A DNA stretch of 64,000 bases from Spizellomyces punctatus DAOM BR117 (lineage: Eukaryota > Chytridiomycota > Chytridiomycetes > Spizellomycetales > Spizellomycetaceae). Both the position numbers and the translations under genes were made by a program. Numbering within the stretch: the first letter of the stretch is position 1; the number at the start of each line of letters is the position of its first letter. Positions 39,789-49,823 of the stretch are shown here, in pieces. The DNA is taken from positions 771,961-835,960 of the forward strand of contig NW_015971537.1 of assembly GCF_000182565.1 (NCBI RefSeq), written 5' to 3'. Under the pieces are notes generated by a model. That model ran no database searches. It saw only the letters and a list, made by a program, of their open reading frames with translations, and was not told where the DNA came from.

Positions 39789-41491
39789 CTAAGTTGCCCT
39801 GCCGGTGGTATCGTATACTTTCCGTTTCTTGGCTGTATGTTTTTTTGCAGTCAGCGTTAATACATCAGAGGCAGAATGGAATCCGTGCACTTACGGTCTC
39901 TCAAAACGGTATACGCTTCGACAAGCTTTTGAAATTGTTCCTTTGCTCGGTTCTTCTCCGCGGGATCTGTCACCCTGTCAGGGTGATGTTTCATAGCCAA
40001 ACCCCGGAACGCTGCTTGAATTTCCTCTTTGGTCGCGTTCGGCTTGATGCCCAACGTCGCATAAAGTCCCAGTGGGTCGTTGGAAGCATGGGTTCGTGTG
40101 CGACCCTCTTCCCGCCGCTCGCCATACTGATATTGCTGCTGTCGACGCTGTTGCTGGCGCGTCTGTCCTCCTGCAGTGTCACCTTGCTTGGCGGCTTCTT
40201 CCGCACGCCGCCGCAATTCTTCCCACCATGACCCAAAAGTTCGAGCACCTGATTGTTCGTTGGTTGATTTATATGCTCCTTGATCCTGTCTCCTTTGATT
40301 CGTCCGTTGCGCATCTGCCTCTGGGTCCCAGCCAGCGGCGCCGCCCATCCAGTTTTCCCGCTGTTCGTCAACGCGTCTCCTAGTCTCATAGATTGTTGAC
40401 AAAAGTATAGGCCAGTAGCGAGCCCCAAGCATGCCCACCAGCGCAGGAAAAACGAACCACCACCAAATTCCGGAAGCACTCCAGAAAGCTCCAGTAATGA
40501 GAGCAACTAGGGTTGCACCTGCACCGGCTATCAGGCCAATTCGCATTGGATCGGGGAGTTTCTGCCCTCCAGTTTCGCCCGTAGCTCCATTGACAAACGT
40601 CCTCAGAATAGTACCATGGTAGTCTGCAGAAAAGACGTAACACGATAAAAATATCGGCACGGCTTCTGGACCTCCACCTCTGCCCTCAAAAGGTTCCAGT
40701 CCAAATTCTAGACGAACCCCGCGAACCTCATCAGCTCCTGTAGATTTTTTCAAGAATTCTTCAGCGAGTAATTCTTCCTCTCTCCTGATGCTGTCACGTA
40801 CTCTCTCAACCGCGGTCGCTGGCCGCATTTGGAAAGCATCCAATCCGACATCTGGTGGCGCGCGATATTGACGGAAAGGGATCGCATCTCGCCAGAGCGA
40901 TGGACTGCGAACGCCGTCGACGTATTCACGACGAAAGCGATAAGATGCGTACACTTGTGCTACCGGTTCAGTTCCCGACAGAGTTCGAGTATGCAGGTTG
41001 GTGTAGTCAAAGCTTCGCGGCTCCCAACGTACTTTGCGCACCCGATTGTACCGCTTATGATAGTGGTCGTATTCAGTCGTCCAGTAATGAAATCCCAAAT
41101 GAGCGGTGACGAGATACACTCTAATTGTATCTACAGCGTTAAGACTGCTTCTAGATTTTAGTGACAGGTGTCTCCAAGAACTTCACCTCAACCGCATCCT
41201 CACGACCCAAAATGGTAGCAGTAGCCGCTCCACTTTGAGATCCCGCAACCTCTTGGGTGTAGTAAGCCAGCCTTCATGATACTTTCGGAAAGCTTCCTCG
41301 GCCTCAGCTGCTGTAAGTCTGAACGGTACCACTTTCAGATTCTCTTGTGAAGGACCTGCGTCCGAGAAAAAGTGTGCGTGACTTGGACGGGCACGCCAAA
41401 CAGTAGGTAACGCATTCCTCAAATGCCCAGTCTCACAATAGCGTAAATGACAAGCCCGCAGCGGAAACCACAGTAGTCGCATCTTTAGCAA
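39789..41491 (-). CDS. J-domain protein with C-terminal J domain and membrane segment
   Basis: The N-terminus is rich in Arg, Leu and His with few acids (MLKMRLLWFPLRACHLRYCE), which suggests mitochondrial import. It is followed by VVPFRLTAAEAEEAFRKYHE. The middle carries hydrophobic segments (IGLIAGAGATLVALITGAFW and WWWFVFPALVGMLG). The J domain is at the C-terminus: DPLGLYATLGIKPNATKEEI, AMKHHPDRVTDPAEKN with the HPD tripeptide, then VLRDPKKRKVYDTTGRAT. Exons by eye, minus strand: 41491-41187, 41120-39895 and 39832-39789. The last exon is needed to complete the J domain (DPKKRKVYD). The protein probably recruits an Hsp70 at a mitochondrial membrane. The family beyond the J domain is not recognised. 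Confidence 0.85.
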
Positions 41492-42242
41492 ATCTACTCG
41501 TTCCTGCTTGAGAATGAATCATCTGGATTGCCCACGTCATGAAAGGCAACTACGTATTTCGCGTTTTGCGGTGTCATTGCTCATTCCAAGCAGCATAAAT
41601 TCATACACCAATGCGATACCATTCATGTCGGTTAACAGCAGAAGGAGCTGCCCGTGCTACCAGTGGCCATGCTATTGTTAGCTGGACAATACCGCTTTGC
41701 GCACGATACCCCAAAGCTAATATCGAAGTGTAGTCTCAAGCTAAATTACTGTCTCCCGTATTTTTCTTTGTTCCAGCCAAGATTTGTATGCAAAGATTGC
41801 TTCAGCACCAATATGCCTGACGATTTGAAAACATATCTTCATTGATAACATGGCGCTAAATACCAGTACCCGAAACAGCTGAACAAAATGACGTAAAGTC
41901 AAAACCCGACAATGAGCTGGGTGGACACCCATCTGAACCAATCCCAAACTCCGCCGTTACCCTGGTTGACAGACGTCTACTACACGATGCATCCTTCTCG
42001 CTATCATCAGAGCGGAATGCTCTTCTTCTGATCTTACCAACTGCTGGTTGTCATTGAGCTCTACTTCGCCTCAGATCGACCATTGAGTAAGCACCGTGTC
42101 ATGTGATAGCCTTGCCTCCGCATTCATATCGACAGCCGATGGGTATTGGCACTAGTACAGTGATTCCAACCAATTGAATCATAATTTTACTCGATTTAGA
42201 CTCATGAACTATGATTTGATAATGGTTCGATGCCCAAACGAT
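41492..42242. other. Gene-free boundary between host genes and mobile DNA
   Basis: About 750 bases without a supported gene. This is the transition from dense host genes to the mobile-element block. Confidence 0.5.
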
Positions 42243-42426
42243 GCTCCACCATTGAAAAACGGGTCCAATATGTGCGGCAATGAACGGATTGAATATTCTG
42301 CAGTTGCTCCACCATTGAAAAACGGGTCCAATGCGCAGTTGTCATATCTCTATATAAACCTGCCTTCTCTGCCCATTTCCCAGGTTTTCATCATTCTCTG
42401 CCGATAGGTTTTCATCATTCTCTGCC
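42243..42426 (+). repeat. Two pairs of short direct repeats upstream of the Fanzor remnant
   Basis: A 27-base word occurs at 42,243-42,269 and exactly again at 42,306-42,332. A second word, ggttttcatcattctctgcc, occurs at 42,383-42,402 and 42,407-42,426. Both pairs lie directly before the Fanzor-like frame. They may be promoter repeats or part of the element's left end. Confidence 0.8.
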
Positions 42427-42466
42427 CATTTTCCAGGCTTTCATCCATTTTTCTATTCCAATCATC

Positions 42467-43678
42467 ATGCCGCCAAAGAAAAAGCAAAAGCTTGAAAAAC
42501 TCGACAAACCCACCTTACATACCTGCAACAAGACTTCCTTTGCAAAAGCTTTCCTGCCAAACTATCGCCAACAGCTTCTAGATTACATCGCCATCATCCA
42601 TCAACTCGCCAACCACGCTTCCCATGCTCTCAAATTCTACATCCTATCTGCACCAACCTTCACCATGAACGAGGAGACCATCGAAGCGATTCTCTATCTT
42701 CTCAACAAGGGGGAGGCTTGGCATCCAAGAAAGGAAGCAAAGAAGGCATGGCGGGATTGTTTGCTGCCATATGTTCAACGGTACTGCCAAATCGTCAGCT
42801 TCGTTCACCCAAATCTACGAGGCGAGCAGCAATCAGTCAATTACCTGACAGCGAGTATGATGACGAACCTGAAAGTCAACGTTCAAGAGCATTTCATGCA
42901 GATGCTCCTTCGGTACATTAATCTGCGGCTCGACGTGAAGGGACAGAAGCAGCGACTGCCACCAAAAAGCAATGCGCGAAAGGCTTTCTTTACTCGGCTA
43001 CGCTACTTGAAGTCAGTTTTCCTTTTTGATGTGGTGCCCGAGTTGGAGTTCCTGGATGACTTGACACCATTGGAGAGCGAGGTTCTTGAAGAGATTTGGT
43101 CATTGGATCTCCCATTCCTTCCTAACGATCCCCTTGCCTACACCATTGTTGCTGATCCAATGTCATTTTTTCCCGCGTACTGCAAACTCTCTGGGCTGTA
43201 TGAACAATATGGCTTCTGACGGTTCAGTGCGATACCTCTGCGCCACTCACTCATTCAAAGTCACGTGTGAATCGACACCATCATCCTGTACCAGCATATC
43301 CTTTGCATCATGTGGCGAGATGCAGAAACTGTCGAAAAGGATGATCTGTGGATGCACGTCTGCAATCTATGTACCAAGGCTTTTCGGTCTCGCTGTGGTA
43401 TGCATTTTGAAGGCTCGATCACCACGGACGGAGCCTCGGTGTCTGTATACCTAAAGCACCCAGAAGCAGACAAGTATGGAAAGCGCAGAGCGAGAAAGTC
43501 AGCAAACACGGTGGCTGCAGAGGTTAAAGCGCTTTATGTGGAGAACAACTTACTACAAAGTGAGGCACTGTGGGACAATTTCATCAAAAATATTCCCAGG
43601 GAAAAAGTGCCACAGGATAAAACCAATGGTAAAAATTGGAAGCTTATGGAAAGTAAAAAATTATGTAGAGACATGTAG
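42467..43678 (+). pseudogene. Fanzor1-like (TnpB-related) nuclease remnant, N-terminal part
   Basis: One frame runs through this interval with in-frame TGA at 43,217-43,219 and 43,268-43,270. The N-terminus is basic (MPPKKKQKLEKLDK). Then come LHTCNKTSFAKAFL and LLDYIAIIHQLANHASHALK, FYIL, resembling the N-terminal helices of Fanzor1. After the first stop, RFSAIPLRHSLIQSHV then IDTIILYQHIL and a block DDLWMHVCNLCTKAF lead to FEGSITTDGASVSVYL. That PLR...IDT...TDGxSVS order precedes the RuvC domain in Fanzor1 proteins. The frame ends at 43,678 before any RuvC DPG motif, and none was found downstream. It is thus a broken, truncated copy. The call rests on remembered family patterns, not a search. 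Confidence 0.65.
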
Positions 43679-43804
43679 GGATGAGAAATGTCCCCATTTT
43701 CCTAGCAAGATTGCAAAAAGAATAGAAATATCCACATGTTTAAATGGCAACATTGGTTTCCTTGTTTACACAAAAATCCACAGAAGATGTAGGCAACTCA
43801 GGCG

Positions 43805-44398
43805 TCAGAACTCATCCCATCTCAACATTACCTTCGAGGCATACCAGCCGGGATTGGCCGCTCCGTGCCCGGCATGCCTTCCGGCATATGGCTCTGCACC
43901 AGGATCCTCATGTCCGTTCTTCAAACGGACTACATCTGCGCCGGCATCTTCCGCCGCTTTTGATGCTACTTTTTTACATGTAGCCCTGGGATTTCGTTTT
44001 CTTTCTTCATGCATGCCGGCACGGCGAGCGGCAAAAGTGGTAGATATGTACTGTTGACAATCATGATGAACGATAGCATGATTTCGACCATGCAAATAGT
44101 TTTTTAGTTTATCCAAACATTCATAGCAGGAATACACAGCGCATTTCAGACATATGCAGAGTTGATATTCTCTAAAGCCTGTACAAGTATCGCAACGCAT
44201 CGAAACGCGCATTTTTATTATAATGAGTGGAAGATTATTCAGCGTGCATTTTAAGTACCTTTTGTAACGACGAGGACGTCTTCGAGAGATCGCGAGTAAG
44301 CCCAAATCGGACACGGGAAGCACGAATCGCGTGACCAACTCCACCGATTGGGTTACCGCGACCGAAAAAACCGGTTCGGAGAATGGCAATTGGCGCAT
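43805..44398 (-). CDS. ORF with Cys/His-rich zinc-finger-like segment, uncertain
   Basis: This is an open frame of 197 codons. Its centre carries RCDTCTGFREYQLCICLKCA and VYSCYECLDKLKNYLHGRNH, followed by AIVHHDC. The CxxC...CxxC-x4-CxxC...H...H spacing resembles ZZ- or B-box-type zinc modules. The flanks are basic and low in recognisable content, ending in a Gly/His/Ala-rich tail. It sits between the Fanzor remnant and the gypsy element, so it may be a cargo or fragment of either, or chance coding. I cannot name a family. Confidence 0.35.
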   Translation of the reverse strand: MRQLPFSEPVFSVAVTQSVELVTRFVLPVSDLGLLAISRRRPRRYKRYLKCTLNNLPLIIIKMRVSMRCDTCTGFREYQLCICLKCAVYSCYECLDKLKNYLHGRNHAIVHHDCQQYISTTFAARRAGMHEERKRNPRATCKKVASKAAEDAGADVVRLKNGHEDPGAEPYAGRHAGHGAANPGWYASKVMLRWDEF

Positions 44399-45017
44399 TA
44401 GATTTCAGCGTGCCTCGTACAACCTGTGGAGGCCCGAGCCAGTGCGGAAAAGGAAGAGATCAGTACCGCCACCAATAAATCAGTTGCGGTGCAGCGACAC
44501 CCATTAGTTTAGTTTAGTTTAACAGTTTATCCAAGAATCTTGTATAAAAAGGATGTATTCAATAAAATAAGTCGGGGGCAGAAGCCGTAGCGACACAAAA
44601 TCCCCATAACTCGCTTCTCAACTCCAATCTTAGGTTAACAGGAACCTAACAGAGCGCTTCAACGGCCTGATCACCCGTACCGAAGCCTCTAAATCCTGCT
44701 CGGTTCACAACTAACCGACTCTCCTTGCCTCTCGCCCCCAAGTCGCTACCGACGCCCAAAGAAAGGATTCGGAGACTATGATTCCTAGTACGGCCACCCA
44801 CATAACCTGCTAGGAGACCCAAGTCGTCTTTACCGTAGTCTACCAACAAAAAATCCGCTACATGGTGGAGAAGCGCGACGAACCGCCTTCCCCTCTCAAA
44901 TTCAGCTGAAAACCTTATTCGGTCATACCGAAACTCTTGCGCAAACCGAGATCCGCTCAGGTAGCTACTCGGAAACCTTTTCTCTCATTTCGGAGACAGA
45001 ACTTCACAAAACCAAGA
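44399..45017 (+). other. Probable 5' LTR and leader remains of the gypsy-type element
   Basis: The interval holds a tandem TAGTTT repeat (about 44,513-44,530), a TATA-like TATAAAAAGG (about 44,545) and an AATAAAAT poly(A)-like signal (about 44,560). An inverted repeat at 44,630-44,649 follows (stem TTAGGTT/AACCTAA with a 6-base loop). Such signals fit an LTR and leader. No matching 3' copy exists in the window to define the LTR ends. Confidence 0.45.
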
Positions 45018-48000
45018 ATGATGCCGGTGGAACGCTCACCAACGCGAGGCCGCTCACCTGTGATCCAGACTCGTAGTCAGGGTCCTGCGGAGGACGTCGA
45101 AGTCCCTCCCGCAACACGCCCAAGGCGTTCAGGGACCACTTCCATCGAACCGGAAGCCCCTAACTTGGCCACGATGGCCTCTGAAGTGGCAGCATTAAAA
45201 GAAGACATTGCCCGCTCGACTGCTGCAATGCAGTTGGCAACTCAAAACCTTACGGAACAGCTTCATAGGCTTTCCGAATGTCAGACAGCGGCGGATGAGC
45301 GCCTCGCACGAGCCTTAGAAGCCCTAGCGCATCGCCCGCTGCCTGAACAACCTCCCATAGCACGAGCTACAAGAGAACGGTCCGCAACCCCGTGGGAAAC
45401 GGCGGACACACCAAGGGAGCGTACCGAACCAAGTTTTTCAGGTGCGGTGCCTCCAATCCAAGTGCCAGCGGCCCCGTGGGCCAGCGACACCAAGGTCGAT
45501 TCCTTGAAAGCAAAGGACGTACCCGAGTTTACGGGCAGAAGAAACCAAGATGTTGAAGAATGGCTTAACAAAGTCCAACTTCTTCAAAACGTTAGCGCAA
45601 CTTCGGATGCCAGGATGGTACAGCTCCTACCAGCCATGATAGCCGAGAAAACCCCTGCTGACGCTTGGTTTTACACTCTGGAAGCCCAGGAAACTCGCTC
45701 ATGGACCTGGAAAAGGTGGAAAGAGGAACTGCTTCGAGAGTTCCGAGATCCGCTAACCGAGTCCAAGCGCAAAACCGAATATGTGCGCTGCCATGCGAAC
45801 CCCAAAGAATTTCGCAGCTTTCTCGCGTTCATCGACCACAAAACTCATCTCCGGCGCCTCGCTTATGGCGACCGGGCAAACATAGAATGTCCCGCTGACC
45901 AGCATTTCGACCTAATAGTCGAACAATTGCCCAGCGACATCCAAATCATGGTCAAATCCTGTAACGTCACGAACCTGACCAAATTAAAAGACTTCCTGCG
46001 CCTTTATTTCGGCTCTGATGACACCAGAAAACGAGACCCTTGCTACAGCGGTGCTGCAGAAGCTCAGAAGAAGTCACAAAAGACCGGAACTGACAAAGGC
46101 CCTAAGCAGACGGCTCCGCATAAAACCGGAAACCCCGAAAAGGGTCGCGATGGTCCTCAGAAGATGGTTCCGGACCCCAACAAGGAACCACCGGCACCCT
46201 GCAAATTCTGTCAGAAAAAGCATTGGAATGTTTTCTGCTGGCAGAACGCGAACCGAAAAGATCCTGAAGATGGAAAGAAAGGACCATATGGAGCACCCAT
46301 GCCCTCAGGTTGGAAACCCAAACAGGAATCGAAGAAGGCATACATAGTGGAGCTGGACTCGACGTCCGCTACCACCGAGACTCTTTTTTCAGCTTCGGAA
46401 CTGGAAAGAACGGAAGCCACTAATCAAGGATTCCACACCATCGGGTTCTTTCATTCACCCAAGCACTCGGAATCAACAATTTTGATGACCGCACCTCTTT
46501 CCAAGGTCACGGTGACCAAGGAAGAGGACCCCCGCACGCCCACGCAGGGCTGGGACCAAGTCTGGGACAACATAGCCATCATCTGGGGCACCCCGCAAGT
46601 GGCTCTGATGATGGGCAACAACCCCCGCGTGCTCAGCTTCTTCGCCAAAGAACTGAAGCGAGGCGCCGGGCACCTCGGGAACGACCCCTACGCAGTCGTG
46701 TGGAGTTCCCACCACCTCTACATCGCTGCCGCAGCCGAAGCTGACAAGGATCGAATCCTGCGAAAGGTCCGAGAAGACGGTACCCCTCGTTTGATTCTCC
46801 TTGCCTGGATAAAGCTCGACGAGCGCGAGAAATTCTTGATGTGGAGCTCTGAAGATCCTGTTATCTTTGATGCGTACGCCAACCTGCAACTGGTGGCATT
46901 TCTCCTGACAGGCAATATCGTTCGCTCAGACTATTATTATCGTCGTGGAAACCCCAAATTTCGGCATGTTAAAGACCATCCACGTCTCCAAAGACACGAA
47001 GAGAGCGAACGGACGCGTATAGTCATGCTGGCTATCGAACAAGTTGCTCGCCAGAATAAAACAACAAAACCACAAAATGACAAAACTAGAGAACACTTTG
47101 AGAGTGTGATCAAGGCTACGGAAGCAACAATTAATGACATCGCGCCCCATTTCGAGATCGCAGTGCCTTCTATCAACGCCTTCTACTCAGTAGATTTAGG
47201 CGATGTACTCAAAAGCCAGACTAAGACCCAAACGCAGCCTTGCTGGACGCTAGCCGTCATCGCGCAGCTCTGGGCACCTGTGGTACTAGACACAGGGGCC
47301 TGCGAGTCTCTGATTTCCGACACGTACCAAGGCCTTCTGTTCTCCGAAACCGATTTGCAGGATGCGGAAACGATGGCTTTCAACGGCATTGGTGGACATA
47401 TCTCATCTACCAAGACAGTATGCCTCAAAACTTCCCTCAGAGGCCGCGGCGGAGAATACCTGACTTTCCGCGCCTACTTTCGGGTCATCGCATACGGGAA
47501 ACCTCTCATCATCCTAGCCAACGACGTTTTGGGACATTTGAAACTCCAAACCTTGGTTCAGGAACCCCCGTTACCCAGTTTCGCGGTGACACTCAAGAAT
47601 CCAGACATCCTTATCCCCTGCTCCATAACGGATGAGCTGGATACCGATCACATGCGCGGCACGCCATACAAAACCAAGCAGGGTGAATTCATGAAGGATG
47701 TGTCAATGCCACGGCTGACCAAAGCCAAAGCTCAGAAGTCTAGATTAACCATGTTAATCACGGGACAGATGCGCGTGGCAGCCCAAACTTTCCTCATCGA
47801 AAACCCTCTTGATGCCACCGCAGCTAGCACAACGGCCCCGTTAGGCCTCAAACTGTCCACCGCGACCCATAATTCGGTCGCGGACCCCGAAGAGAACATT
47901 TCCGAAGAAGAATGGCAGACACTTCGGAACAAATGGAACCTCAACTCTACAGAGAAGGCTCCAGGGGCCTTCGAAGCCCAATTAAAAGACGCGGAACATT

Positions 48001-48209
48001 TCCACGTCGATCTCAAACGACCCAAACCTGTGGTCTGGGCCCTAATCAACATTCTACGACACTTCCATCAAGCCTTCAGCTATGAGGGTCATCTCATAGG
48101 GAACTACACCAAGATTCCTTATGCGCCTCGATTTATCTTGGCTCCGCCACCCCTTTCGAGGCCACGGTCGTACTCTCCGTTGGAGCGGACAGCCCTCGAG
48201 ACGGAGTGA
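45018..48209 (+). pseudogene. Gypsy gag-protease frame
   Basis: The frame is open from 44,937, but the first ATG is at 45,018 (MMPVERSPTRGRSP). Gag proper has a coiled segment and the capsid block EFTGRRNQDVEEWLNKVQLL through SWTWKRWKEELLREFRDPLT. The nucleocapsid finger is CKFCQKKHWNVFC, a CxxC-x3-H-x4-C variant. About 300 residues then follow that I cannot assign (QGWDQVWDNIAIIWGTPQVA onward). The aspartic protease motif is VVLDTGACESLIS. The frame ends in TGA at 48,207-48,209 before the reverse transcriptase; the same frame resumes at once. Confidence 0.8.
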
Positions 48210-48215
48210 GACACC

Positions 48216-49760
48216 ATGATGGGGCTTCAGAGGTGGAAACGAACCACCGAAGTAACCTTCGCCAGCGATCCTGTTATTATTCGCTACGCAGACAAACCCC
48301 CGCAGGTAGCCTTCGACTATCGCCGAGCCAACGACTGCATGGCCTGGGATCCATATCCCTTTCCCATCATGCTCGACATCCTGAACTGGATCGTTGCAGT
48401 CCCATTCCGATACATATCGGGAGGTGACGCAAACAAAGGATTTTACCAAATCGCCATCACTGATACGTCGGTACGCAAATGGCTCGCGATCAGACTCCAC
48501 GATGGCATCTACGAACCACTTTTCATGCCCTTCAGACCCAAGACTGCCCCCTCGCACTTCTGTCGGGTGATGGACGACACCTTGGGTCCCTCCAAATGGC
48601 GAAATATCAACAACTTCGTCGACGATATCCATACACGAGCGGAGACAGCCGCGGAAGCCCTAGATGCCATCGCAGACTGGCTCGACCGCTTTTCCAGGGC
48701 CAAACTCACCCTAAGACTCGACAAGTGTCAATGGCTCTTTCACCAGCTCACGGCCCTCGGTTTCGTTGCCTCTTCCCAGGGCCTCGCTACCAATCCAGAC
48801 AAGGTCGCAACCATAGTCGATTGGCCACGACCTAAATTTATTGGTGACCTATGGTCCTTCGTGGGTCTCCTTGGGTTCTATGCCCAATTCATCCCTCGCT
48901 ACGCGGAACTCGTCCGACCCCTGCAAGACACTATCCAAGAGGGCGTTCGTGAATACCGAGACCTTAAAAAGGGTCGCGCTGACCCAAGGAAAGGAGCTGA
49001 AAAGCTCAATTCACCGTCCATGCTTGACACGGCAGTGGCCCCAACAATCACAGCAACCGGAGCCCGATTTGAGGTTTCGCAACATCTTAAATCTAGCTCC
49101 TCAGACCTACCGGCGGTCAATCTACGCCAATCATCGCTGGCCGACTTGCCCATTGACCCCTTTTGTGTCGGACGCCTTGCTCGCAAGCGCCCCGACCAAG
49201 GTCTGCGCAGATTCGTCGCGAAGCGTGAAGTTTCATGGACCGACTCCCGAAACTCTGCCTTCGCAGCCGCCAAGCAGGCTCTGACAACAGCTCCAGTGCT
49301 TGCGGCACCCAGAAAAGGGTTCCCCTACACCCTTCACAGTGACGCTTCCTACACAGCGTTTAATGTCATGCTCGAACAGTTACAGCCGGATGCTTCTAAA
49401 CGCCCGCTGTGCTACCATTCCCGAGGCACCACCACCTCGGAAAAGAAGGCCCCACCTGTCGAACTCGAGGCCGGATGCCTCATTTGGGGCCTCGGAAAAC
49501 TCCGCCCATACCTCGAAGGCCTGCCTTTCACGGTCATTACCGATCACCGAGCTCTTTTGTGGCTCGCCAAATACAAAGGCGAGAACCGAAAGCTCCTCCG
49601 CTGGGCCCTCGATCTTAGTTACTGGTCCGAATGGATGACAATCGTACACAAACCAGGACGCTTCCACATAGTCGCTGATACACTTTCGCGGCTACTTGGC
49701 GCGGAAACTCTTCTTTGCTCTACCGCAACCGAAATATGGGTGTTGGAACGCAAAGGATGA
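48216..49760 (+). pseudogene. Gypsy reverse transcriptase and RNase H frame
   Basis: RT motifs: VAFDYRRANDCMAWDPYPFP, GGDANKGFYQIAI, LFMPFRPKTAPSHFCRVMDD and the catalytic box NFVDDIHTR (usual YVDD or FVDD). Then RLDKCQWLFHQLTALGF. RNase H: YTLHSDASYTAF, VELEAGCLIWGLGKLRPYL, ITDHRALLWLAKYKGENRKL, VADTLSRLL. An insert of roughly 50 residues with low similarity to the usual RT connection lies near 48,950-49,130. The frame ends in TGA at 49,758-49,760 and continues in the same frame into the integrase. It begins six bases after the preceding TGA. Confidence 0.85.
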
Positions 49761-49823
49761 CGGCCGCGCACCCCGCCAGCCGGTCCCGCACCCTCCTCAA
49801 CACTGGCAGATGCCATCTTTCGT

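Noticed and set aside
42243-42426. CRISPR-like array
   Set aside because: There are only two copies of each word, with unequal spacing and no repeat-spacer periodicity. They are simple direct repeats.
43476-44057. 193-codon plus-strand ORF after the Fanzor remnant
   Set aside because: Its first part overlaps the Fanzor frame in another phase and its second part is antisense to the Cys-rich ORF. No motif supports it.
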